This document shows, in pieces, positions 28,218 to 35,970 of a DNA stretch of 64,000 nt. The notes below the pieces were generated by a model. That model had not been told where the DNA came from. It was given only the letters and a program-made list of their open reading frames with translations, and did not search any database. This stretch comes from Sphingobacterium spiritivorum (GTDB lineage Bacteria; Bacteroidota; Bacteroidia; Sphingobacteriales; Sphingobacteriaceae). Positions within the stretch are counted from its first letter, which is position 1; each line of letters opens with the position of its first letter. The translations under genes and the position numbers were made by a program. Location of the stretch: contig NZ_CP068082.1 in NCBI RefSeq assembly GCF_016724845.1, positions 434,001-498,000 on the forward strand, given 5' to 3'.

Positions 28218-28245
28218 ATAAGGGGGAGTAGCAGCTCCTCCTTAT
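28218..28245 (-). promoter_or_regulatory. Stem-loop between FecR and SusC
   Basis: 11-bp stem including one wobble (28218-28228 with 28235-28245), 6-nt loop, placed 5 bp after the FecR stop. There is no T run on the - strand, so it is more likely an attenuating or mRNA-end-protecting hairpin than a full terminator. Confidence 0.5.
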
Positions 28246-28250
28246 TCTTC

Positions 28251-29300
28251 TTATTTAGTAGATTTAGGTTTTCTTATAGTCACCTCCTTTTCTTTTAATA
28301 TTATCTGATAATCTCTGAGTTCGTATATATTCTTCAGTACAGCGACAACATCTTCCCGCAAATCCAGACGCCCCGAGTAGGAAAGATCTATATTATCCAG
28401 TGCAGGATCAGCATCTATAGATACATTATACAGACGTTCTATTTTCCGGAACAGATCCTGAAGTCTGATCTTATTCAATGATATTTGCTTTTTGGTCCAC
28501 AGAATATCCTGCGCCACGCCCGACTTATCAATCACCACCCTGCCTGGATTCTCATAAGCAGCAATACGCTGTCCGGGACTCATTGCTATTTTCTCAAAAC
28601 CTTTGCTATTACTATGAAACAACACTTTTCCCGTGATCAGCTCCACAGTAGTCTGCTGATCACGTTCATAGCTATTGATATTAAATGAAGTACCTACGAC
28701 CTCTACCGTATGCGCTTTCATCTGTACAAAAAATGGCTTCCCGGTATGTGTCACATCAAAATAGGCTTCTCCGTTAAGGTAAACCCTACGCTCTTTGCCC
28801 CTCATATTTTTGTCCATCGTGAGGTAAGATCCAGCATTTAGCCAGACTCTGGTACCATCTGTCAACGTGACTTCCTGCCGGTGTCCGTTCGGAACATATA
28901 TCGTAGTGTAAGAAGCTGCTGACTCATCAGACAAATCCAGCATACTATCTGCAGCATAGGAAACATCTCCGGACAGCAGACCGGAATCATTGGTAATAGG
29001 TGAAATGAAGATTTTAGATTTGACAATCTGAATCTGATCGGTAGATTCAAATCGCTTCTGATTAAATTCCGCAACCCTAGAAAGGTCGAATGAGGTGTCG
29101 TCCGCCCGGGGGTAGAAAATAAAAAGTGATCCGATTAATAAGACACAGGCTGCAGTGAGCATCATGTATACCGAACGATGTCTCTTTTGCCGTCCGCGAC
29201 GGATTACAGAGGCCATCAGTTCTGCTCTTTCCGGATCTGTCAGCTGTTCATTTTCCGGCAGATCAAATATTTTTTTTAATTGGTTTCTATGCTTTTCCAA
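28251..29300 (-). CDS. FecR-family anti-sigma factor
   Basis: 349 residues. Short cytoplasmic part (about 1-40) that should bind the sigma factor, one transmembrane helix (about 44-62, YMMLTAACVLLIGSLFIFY), then the FecR domain with VPNGHRQEVTLTDGTRVWLNAGS, GEAYFDVTH and VVGTSFNINSY, and a C-terminal domain that should contact the STN domain of SusC. The gene order sigma, FecR, SusC, SusD is normal, but here a small membrane protein and a gene fragment lie between sigma and FecR. Confidence 0.93.
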   Translation of the reverse strand: MEKHRNQLKKIFDLPENEQLTDPERAELMASVIRRGRQKRHRSVYMMLTAACVLLIGSLFIFYPRADDTSFDLSRVAEFNQKRFESTDQIQIVKSKIFISPITNDSGLLSGDVSYAADSMLDLSDESAASYTTIYVPNGHRQEVTLTDGTRVWLNAGSYLTMDKNMRGKERRVYLNGEAYFDVTHTGKPFFVQMKAHTVEVVGTSFNINSYERDQQTTVELITGKVLFHSNSKGFEKIAMSPGQRIAAYENPGRVVIDKSGVAQDILWTKKQISLNKIRLQDLFRKIERLYNVSIDADPALDNIDLSYSGRLDLREDVVAVLKNIYELRDYQIILKEKEVTIRKPKSTK

Positions 29301-29430
29301 ATGCTATATTTCCCCCTTTATATACAAAGAGCAAAAAAGTACAGCGGCATAGACATTTTATTTTAAAATTTTTAAACAAATCTGATAACGATTTGGTAAG
29401 AGTAATTAATAATACACTTGTTAATGAATT

Positions 29431-29622
29431 TCAGTTATTACCATCAATTTTATTTTTCCTTAGCATAAAAAACACACAAGCTATAAATGTAATAAGATAA
29501 AGAATACCTAATGCCGTTTTTTTAAATGTAAAAGTCTGGAAATCAAATTCACGAAGTAATGCTAATCCAATCGGAAAAGCAATTAATGCGAAAACCAGGT
29601 TAAACCCTATCTTATTTTTCAT
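29431..29622 (-). CDS. Small two-helix membrane protein
   Basis: 63 residues from the ATG at 29622; an earlier TTG in frame (29637) is less likely. Two hydrophobic segments (about 6-22 and 39-55) joined by a short polar loop, then a basic tail KNKIDGNN. I do not recognise the family. It sits between the ECF sigma and FecR genes, where normally nothing is found, and its start overlaps the end of a 49-codon ORF fragment. It could be a short inner-membrane partner or part of a small inserted element. Confidence 0.55.
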   Translation of the reverse strand: MKNKIGFNLVFALIAFPIGLALLREFDFQTFTFKKTALGILYLITFIACVFFMLRKNKIDGNN

Positions 29623-29761
29623 TATTTTTATAATCAATCAATTTCATCTTTTCAGGTAATTTCTTTACAAAATGGTCACTACCTTGTTTATAACCCTCAT
29701 AAAATTTTGCCAATAATACCAAATATGCTTGATGTTGTGCAACTGATTTCAGGTTTAACTT
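29612..29761 (-). pseudogene. 49-codon ORF fragment without a start codon
   Basis: An open frame of 49 codons ends at TAA (29612-29614), overlapping the ATG of the next small gene by 11 bases. It translates to a protein-like sequence (AYLVLLAKFYEGYKQGSDHF, then VKKLPEKMKLIDY) but has a stop directly upstream and no ATG before its late Met. It may be the 3' end of a decayed gene, or use a TTG start. No family recognised. Confidence 0.35.
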
Positions 29762-29964
29762 TTATAAATAGCTAAAGTACAAAAAATAGCATATGCCTAT
29801 AGTATGAGTTTCTCTTACAGTATTGAACTTATAATTGTGCAGCAAGGGCTTTCTCCATACTTTTAAATTTATGCGATACCTTATTTAATTTACAATATTA
29901 CCAACTTTACCATTGATTATTTTGATATAAATTTGTGTTGTAGTAATATTCAGTTTCCGAAAAT

Positions 29965-30522
29965 CTATTTTAAAAAAATATAAATCAGGGCTGACATATA
30001 TTCCAAAGGCCCCATATGAGATTTGAGCACCCGGAATGCCCGGTAAGATAATGTACGACAGGATTCCACACTGACATTCATAATGCTGGCAATCTCCTCA
30101 TAGGAAAATTCCATATAGTACTTAAGATACAACACCTCTTTCTGCCGTTTGGGCAGCTTATCTATCTCCTGCTTGACTTTCTGTACGTTGATATCCTGGT
30201 TTTCCTTCAGAATAAGATCCAGTTCATGTGAACCTATTGCCCATACATTTTCCGGAAGACTCTCCAGCGGTTCGTACACATCTGCTTTCTTACGTTTGAG
30301 AATTCTTCTTCTCAAAGCTGAGAACAGGTAATACTTAACTTCTACATCCTTCGCAATACGCGGATTGTTATATAGATCCAGAAATAAGTCGTGTATACAG
30401 TCCAGCACAGTTTCCCGATCTGCATGAAACTTGAGACCAAACGCAAACAGATCATCTATATATTGCTGATAGATAGATTCAAATGCCTTTGCATCACCAT
30501 GTATAAAATTAGACCAGGACAT
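29965..30522 (-). CDS. ECF RNA polymerase sigma factor
   Basis: 185 residues with sigma region 2 (about residues 10-75, FESIYQQYIDDLFAFGLKF) and region 4 (about 120-170, LPKRQKEVLYLKYYMEFSYE then EIASIMNVSVESCRTLSYRA). It ends with a hydrophobic tail ALIYIFLK as many Bacteroidota ECF sigmas do. It should direct transcription of the SusC-SusD-EEP genes when released by the FecR-like anti-sigma. A gap of about 330 bp to the small membrane gene holds only a gene fragment and AT-rich sequence. Confidence 0.93.
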   Translation of the reverse strand: MSWSNFIHGDAKAFESIYQQYIDDLFAFGLKFHADRETVLDCIHDLFLDLYNNPRIAKDVEVKYYLFSALRRRILKRKKADVYEPLESLPENVWAIGSHELDLILKENQDINVQKVKQEIDKLPKRQKEVLYLKYYMEFSYEEIASIMNVSVESCRTLSYRAFRVLKSHMGPLEYMSALIYIFLK

Positions 30523-30743
30523 TACTTCGCTGTTGGGATTTCATGGGTTGAATTAAGTCGCTAATTTGAACAAATGATGTTAAGCCTGTATATCTTTTAT
30601 TTTAAATATGTGTAAAATAAGGATAAAGCCCAAAGTATTTGATCAAAATCAGCCAGGTTTATAAAATGCTGTACTAAAGATAGTACTATCTCTTATAATA
30701 TCCCAAATGAATCCGTAAATAAAGTAAGTGACTAATCAAATGT

Positions 30744-30765
30744 CAGCGGATACGCATATCCGCTG
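30744..30765 (-). terminator. Hairpin after the WG-repeat-like gene
   Basis: Perfect 9-bp stem, CAGCGGATA (30744-30752) with TATCCGCTG (30757-30765), CGCA loop, 14 bp after the stop. The T tail on the - strand is poor (ACATTTGATT). Confidence 0.5.
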
Positions 30766-30779
30766 TACTACTAGCAAGG

Positions 30780-32273
30780 TTAAGGTCTGACATATTCTAC
30801 TTTGCCGGAATTATCTATCAGAATCGCACCACCGAGTACCGATTGACCGGAGGGCAATACATTGCTGATATCTCCCGGAAGCTGTATCTTTATCTTATTT
30901 TCTACAACTTTAGCATTGATAATATTCAACTTTAAGTTTTCAAGGATCGGTTGATCAGCGCCAAACATTACATTGACAATATATACATTTGATTTGTTGT
31001 AGGCTGCTAATATAATAGGTTTACCCCCTTCGAGATCAAAGCGGCGAAAATCCTGTGCCGGACGGTAACCAGACAACACTCTGCCACTTACATCTAACAA
31101 CATCACCCAGTCTCGGTTATCTCCACCGGTTACATTAGGATCGACCTCCGAAACAACACGAACAAATCCCGGTTTTTGATCCAGATATTCAATGCGTGTC
31201 ATCCGCTTAATAGATGGCAATCCGTTCATCAGCATTTTAGGCTGGCTCAGGTCAAAGATATAATGCTCACCCTTCGTATTTTTTCCATCTACAAATGGAA
31301 ATTCGGGATTACTACTCATATTTTCTAACTGATGTTTTTCATCTACCAGAAGTTTTCCGTTATGTATAATATTAATCAGATTCTTACCATCACGGTCCAC
31401 AGACACCACAAAATACAAAGAAGAGCTTTTCGGATCCTTTATGACAGACTGCACATAATTCACCCCTGCTTCAAAAGGCAAAACCAAAGCCCTCGCATCG
31501 GAATCATATACACCCGCCAGTTCATTTTTCTTTACCAGATACAGATTACCCTTCAAATGATCCACTACAGTATATTCATAAGGCACGATCTGCTGCTTAG
31601 TGACATAATCATAAAGCCCGAACCCATGCCCGTCTGCAGAGGCTAATATTTTATCCCCTCTAATCCAGTCCGTATTGATATGCTGCGTACTGTACACAAA
31701 TTTTTTATCCAAAATATTCTTGCCATAATTGTCCACCAGATAGTACTCATTATCCGCTACCATCAGGTAAGAAGCTCCGGAAGAAGATACTGGAATAATA
31801 TTTTTAAGAACAGGTTCTACAACGACGGCCTCAGATTTGTTCATCGCTCCATATCGTCCCCCCTTTTTGAACAAAATCAGTTCTTTATCGTCGTAAGGAA
31901 ATACAGGGATTGTAAAGTCCGCCTTCTTACTTGTATTCGTACTCAAATCCAGTATATCAATATCCTGATATTCATCGGATACAAATCCTCCTCCGTCATT
32001 TGCACCTTTCACATTGTTAGCAACATAAGCCACTCCTTTATCTGACATAAAAATTAAAGGTTTCTTCTCATTAAAAGAAGCAATTTTTTCTCCGGCAGCA
32101 TTTAAAATGATCTTATCACTATTATCCTTTTTAGAAGAAAGCAAAAGAAACTGCTGTACCTTCTTACCGTCATATTTTTTATGATATTCTTTTGGAATCT
32201 CCTGCCCGAAAACGAAAGCTGAACAGAGCATAAAGCCCAAACCAAATAAAACTGAAATTCTTTTACTATTCAT
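30780..32273 (-). CDS. Secreted WG-repeat-like protein
   Basis: 497 residues with a signal peptide (about 1-23, SAFVFGQ). The body is made of short strand-rich units of the kind seen in WG-repeat proteins: FKKGGRYGAMNKSEAVVVEP, VDNYGKNILDKK, HGFGLYDYVTKQQIVPYEY, ELAGVYDSDARALVLPFE. Such repeats form beta structures of unknown binding function. It stands alone, between the sigma gene of one SusCD locus and a divergent alcohol dehydrogenase, and ends with a hairpin. No enzyme motif is visible. Confidence 0.75.
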   Translation of the reverse strand: MNSKRISVLFGLGFMLCSAFVFGQEIPKEYHKKYDGKKVQQFLLLSSKKDNSDKIILNAAGEKIASFNEKKPLIFMSDKGVAYVANNVKGANDGGGFVSDEYQDIDILDLSTNTSKKADFTIPVFPYDDKELILFKKGGRYGAMNKSEAVVVEPVLKNIIPVSSSGASYLMVADNEYYLVDNYGKNILDKKFVYSTQHINTDWIRGDKILASADGHGFGLYDYVTKQQIVPYEYTVVDHLKGNLYLVKKNELAGVYDSDARALVLPFEAGVNYVQSVIKDPKSSSLYFVVSVDRDGKNLINIIHNGKLLVDEKHQLENMSSNPEFPFVDGKNTKGEHYIFDLSQPKMLMNGLPSIKRMTRIEYLDQKPGFVRVVSEVDPNVTGGDNRDWVMLLDVSGRVLSGYRPAQDFRRFDLEGGKPIILAAYNKSNVYIVNVMFGADQPILENLKLNIINAKVVENKIKIQLPGDISNVLPSGQSVLGGAILIDNSGKVEYVRP

Positions 32274-32505
32274 TGCAGATTAATATATTTCAAACGAAAA
32301 TATAAATCAGAAAACACAACAACAAACTGTTTATTTAGCAAAAATTTAAACTGTAGCCTAACTCCTACAATTACTTTAAAGACATCAGAAAACATTCCGG
32401 ATCTGACACACAATTTTATTACAAAAAATAAACACAAACATATCTTCCTGCATAAAACAAAAGCTGTACATTCATGTTAGCTTTAAAAAAACAAACAATA
32501 TACTT

Positions 32506-33552
32506 ATGATTACAACAAAAGGATACGCAGCACAAACTCCGACTTCGGATTTGGCCGAATGGGAATTTGAGCGTCGTGAAGTAGGTCCGCATGATGTACA
32601 ATTTGACATTCAGTACTGTGGCGTCTGTCATTCAGATCTTCATCAGATACGCAACGATTGGTTTCCGGGAATATTCCCCATGGTTCCGGGACACGAAATT
32701 GTAGGTAAAGTCATCAAAGTAGGTGAGCATGTGACCCGTTTCAAAGTAGGTGATCTGGCCGGAACAGGATGTATGGTTGATTCCTGCAGAACCTGCCCCA
32801 ACTGTCAGGAAGGACTGGAGCAGTATTGTGACAACGGAAATATCCAGACTTATAACGGTATCAACAAGTATACGGACGGAGCCCCTACTTATGGTGGGTA
32901 TTCCAATACAATAGTTGTCAATGAGGACTTCGTATTACATGTCCCTGCATCACTTTCTCTTGCTGCTACAGCACCTTTATTGTGCGCTGGCATTACCACC
33001 TATTCTCCGTTAAGACATTGGAAAGTAGGCAAAGGACACAAGCTGGCTGTATTAGGACTGGGTGGACTGGGACATATGGCAGTTAAATTTGGAGTCGCAT
33101 TCGGCGCTGAAGTAACGGTACTCAGTACTTCTCCGAATAAAGAAGCCGATGCCCGCAAATTGGGAGCACATCATTTCGTAGTCACTACGGATCCGGAACA
33201 AGTGGCAAAGGCAAAAAATTCATTTGATTTTATCCTGGATACTGTTAGTGCCGAACATGATATGGCCATGTATATGTCTCTTTTGAGAACAAATGGTGTG
33301 CATATCATCGTTGGTGTACCACCTGAGGCGCACAAAATACCGGCTTTCGCATTTATAGACGGCCGCAAAAGCGTTGCCGGATCAGGAATCGGAGGCATTG
33401 CTGAAACTCAGGAAATGTTAGATTTTTGCGCAGAACATCAGATTGTATCGGATATCGAACTTATTGATATCAAAGATATTCAGACAGCTTATGACCGCAT
33501 GATCAAAGGAGATGTAAGGTATCGTTTTGTTATTGACATGGCGACTTTATAA
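32506..33552 (+). CDS. Zinc-dependent NAD(P) alcohol dehydrogenase (cinnamyl-alcohol-dehydrogenase-like)
   Basis: 348-residue medium-chain dehydrogenase/reductase. Catalytic zinc ligands are C41 (GVCHSD) and H63-E64 (VPGHE); the structural zinc site has C94, C97, C100 and C108. The cofactor motif GLGGLGHMAVK lies at about 184-194, and no acidic residue ends the second strand (STSPNKE), which favours NADP. The YahK/CAD-like group reduces a broad set of aldehydes. It is a single-gene unit with its own terminator and no link to the SusCD loci. Confidence 0.93.
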   Translation: MITTKGYAAQTPTSDLAEWEFERREVGPHDVQFDIQYCGVCHSDLHQIRNDWFPGIFPMVPGHEIVGKVIKVGEHVTRFKVGDLAGTGCMVDSCRTCPNCQEGLEQYCDNGNIQTYNGINKYTDGAPTYGGYSNTIVVNEDFVLHVPASLSLAATAPLLCAGITTYSPLRHWKVGKGHKLAVLGLGGLGHMAVKFGVAFGAEVTVLSTSPNKEADARKLGAHHFVVTTDPEQVAKAKNSFDFILDTVSAEHDMAMYMSLLRTNGVHIIVGVPPEAHKIPAFAFIDGRKSVAGSGIGGIAETQEMLDFCAEHQIVSDIELIDIKDIQTAYDRMIKGDVRYRFVIDMATL

Positions 33553-33566
33553 TCCCTTGCAAAAAT

Positions 33567-33599
33567 GTAAACAGCTATCCTGCCGGGTAGCTGTTTTAC
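33567..33599 (+). terminator. Intrinsic terminator of the alcohol dehydrogenase gene
   Basis: 9-bp stem, AAACAGCTA (33569-33577) with TAGCTGTTT (33588-33596), then a short T-rich stretch. The remaining gap to 33900 is AT-rich and should hold the promoter of the next sigma gene; I see no convincing box. Confidence 0.7.
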
Positions 33600-33900
33600 T
33601 TGTTACCTGAAAGATAAATTTCAACTTTTGAGTAACACAGGTTCTCCCCACTCTTCTCTTTAATTACAGCATTCCGGCTCTCTTCCTTATTTTTTTATGC
33701 TTCATTGAACCAGATACTATACAGATATGCTCAAAAAGGTTTATATTTACGGTATAAGCAAAAATTTACAGGCCTGTTATGACCTTTACTAATGTTTGTA
33801 TATCCGATGTCTTATAACTGACTGTATGATTTCAGTTTTATAAAAGCTTACATCCGATAATTAACCTGACACTAAAAAATACTATACCCGTTTTTGTCAA

Positions 33901-34494
33901 ATGACTGCAACAGATTTAAATAAAGAAATCATTCTCCAGTTTTCAGGAGGAAGTGCGCAAGCATTTGAACATATCTACAAACGATATTCGAAAATCATCT
34001 ACAAGCGACTTCTTTTCCTACTCAAAGATCCGGAAACGGCAGATGAAATTCTTCAGAGTCTCTTTATCAAAATCTGGGATATGCGCGAAACCATAGATGC
34101 AGACAAACCTTTCTCGGCCTATATTCTCCGTATGGCAGATCATATGGCCATAGATGTATTCAGAAAATTAACACGGGACAAAAAGTTACAGAAGGAACTG
34201 TGGGACAATTTTATGGAGTACAGCACTTCTCCGGATGAAGACTATATCTACAAGGAAAATCTGAATATTCTGGAGCAGGCGATTGAACAAATGCCTCCGC
34301 AGCGAAAGCTGATTTTTCGATTATGCAAGATAGAGGGCAGATCATATAAGGAAGTCAGTGAAGAATTGAATATTTCGTATTCAACGATCAGCAATCAGCT
34401 CGTAATCGCTATGAAATTTCTTAAAAAATATGCTATAGAACACGAGAACACGTTAAAATCAGCCCTGATTTTAATGATTTTCAAAGATTTTTAA
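33901..34494 (+). CDS. ECF RNA polymerase sigma factor
   Basis: 197 residues: region 2 (about 15-85, FEHIYKRYSKIIYKRLLFLL, then ADEILQSLFIKIWD) and region 4 (about 130-185, MPPQRKLIFRLCKIEGRSYK then EVSEELNISYSTISNQL). The hydrophobic C-terminus ALILMIFKDF fits Bacteroidota PUL sigmas. It heads the run FecR, SusC, SusD, zinc metallohydrolase and DUF4302 on the same strand, whose expression it should control together with FecR. Confidence 0.93.
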   Translation: MTATDLNKEIILQFSGGSAQAFEHIYKRYSKIIYKRLLFLLKDPETADEILQSLFIKIWDMRETIDADKPFSAYILRMADHMAIDVFRKLTRDKKLQKELWDNFMEYSTSPDEDYIYKENLNILEQAIEQMPPQRKLIFRLCKIEGRSYKEVSEELNISYSTISNQLVIAMKFLKKYAIEHENTLKSALILMIFKDF

Positions 34495-34510
34495 TTTTTT
34501 TCACTTTTTT

Positions 34511-34536
34511 TCACTTTTCGAATAGTGAGTTTTTTG
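34511..34536 (+). promoter_or_regulatory. Weak hairpin with T run between sigma and FecR
   Basis: 5-bp stem TCACT (34511-34515) with AGTGA (34524-34528), then G and six T. Too weak for a firm terminator call; it may cause partial termination before FecR. Confidence 0.35.
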
Positions 34537-34583
34537 TTTTTGAACGTATTCATATCAGAACCGCGTCCAAAAGCCGACAATTC

Positions 34584-35789
34584 ATGAAAAATACAACTGA
34601 GCTAAGCCTATTACTAAAAAAATATCTTACAAAAAGGATAGATAAAGAGGAATATGAAATCTTATTTCTCCAACTCTCTGAGCTTAGCAATGATGAACTA
34701 AAAAAAATTGTACAGCAGGAGCTTGGTTCTGTCGATGCGGATCCAGACCTGGCAGATGAACTGATTGACCAGAGACTACTCCGGATTTACAGCAAGATCA
34801 ATTCTACTATAGCGGATAAATCTGTCGCCAGCATTTCCTCCGGCTCCGACAAACCATCAACAGGTGTATTTCGTACATGGAGCTGGATCGCTGCAGCTGC
34901 CAGCATACTCCTTGTTTGCGGACTCTTCTTTTTAAACCGGTCTGAAAAGGCCGACATCCATCCCGGACTTGTACAGAGATCCAATGATGTGCATCCCGCT
35001 GTATCTGCTGCTACATTGACTTTTGAAAATGGCAAAAAAATAAATCTCGATACCGCTGTAACAGGTGTTATCTATGAAGAGAAAGGATTCCGCATTGTAA
35101 AAAGCAAAGATGGTCAGATATCGTATGAATACGACAACCAACACGAGATAGAAACCAAAACCAATATTATCGAAACACCTAAAGCGGCTTATACAATGGT
35201 TGTTCTGCCTGACGGATCCAAAGTGCACCTCAACGCCATGTCTTCCATCCGGTATCCGGTCACATTCCGCGGCGACAAAAGGGAAGTAACGTTAGTCGGG
35301 GAAGGATTTTTTGAAGTCGTCAAAAATTCGGCTCAACCTTTTATTGTGCACACAGAAGGACAGGACGTGGAAGTACTCGGAACAACATTCAATATCAACA
35401 CCTACGATGCAAAAAAAGGAGTCAAAACCACATTGGTAGAGGGAAAAGTCAGCGTCACACTACCCAACAAGACGAGTATGATCCTGCATCCGGGTGAGCA
35501 GGCACTTGCCAAAGATATGATTACCGTCCGTCATGTCAATGTAGAAGAGATCAGCGCCTGGAAAGACGGCAAATTTGTCTTTAACAATACCTCTCTCCTC
35601 TCTGTAATCGCAGAAATAGAACGATGGTACAATGTAGAGTTTGTGTTTGCTGACAAGAATTTCAAAGACGAGCCCTTGTCCGGTTCTATTTCCAGAGATG
35701 TGATGTTATCAGATCTGCTGGATGTCATACAAATGAATACGAGTTACAAATTTAAAATCGAGGAAAGGAGGATAATGGTTAAACACTAG
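34584..35789 (+). CDS. FecR-family anti-sigma factor
   Basis: 401 residues. Cytoplasmic N-terminal domain (about 1-92) with helices able to hold the sigma factor, one transmembrane helix (about 95-113, TWSWIAAAASILLVCGLFFL), then the periplasmic FecR domain with VVLPDGSKVHLNAMSSIRYP, GEGFFEVVKNSAQPF and EVLGTTFNINTYDA, and the C-terminal STN-like part (ISAWKDGKFVFNNTSLLSVI). It lies 89 bp after the sigma gene and is followed by a hairpin before SusC. Confidence 0.94.
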   Translation: MKNTTELSLLLKKYLTKRIDKEEYEILFLQLSELSNDELKKIVQQELGSVDADPDLADELIDQRLLRIYSKINSTIADKSVASISSGSDKPSTGVFRTWSWIAAAASILLVCGLFFLNRSEKADIHPGLVQRSNDVHPAVSAATLTFENGKKINLDTAVTGVIYEEKGFRIVKSKDGQISYEYDNQHEIETKTNIIETPKAAYTMVVLPDGSKVHLNAMSSIRYPVTFRGDKREVTLVGEGFFEVVKNSAQPFIVHTEGQDVEVLGTTFNINTYDAKKGVKTTLVEGKVSVTLPNKTSMILHPGEQALAKDMITVRHVNVEEISAWKDGKFVFNNTSLLSVIAEIERWYNVEFVFADKNFKDEPLSGSISRDVMLSDLLDVIQMNTSYKFKIEERRIMVKH

Positions 35790-35808
35790 ACCTAAAGAGA
35801 TAAAAAAA

Positions 35809-35835
35809 ACTGGAGATGTTCGCACCATCCCCAGT
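35809..35835 (+). promoter_or_regulatory. Stem-loop between FecR and SusC
   Basis: 10-position stem with one A-C mismatch (35809-35818 with 35826-35835) and a 7-nt loop, 20 bp after the FecR stop. No T run follows. The place is the same as the hairpin at 28218-28245. Confidence 0.5.
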
Positions 35836-35970
35836 CATATGCGGTCATATATACCTAATTGGCCTAAGAAAGTAACAAACTATTTTTTAAACCAACCTGT
35901 ACAAATATACGTAAATCAGTGAGTTGACCAAACTGCTGTAGTACGCCGTATCTGTACGCAACCAAATCTT

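Noticed and set aside
34932-35228. Open frame on the - strand opposite FecR
   Set aside because: Hydrophobic, low-complexity shadow translation of a well-supported gene.
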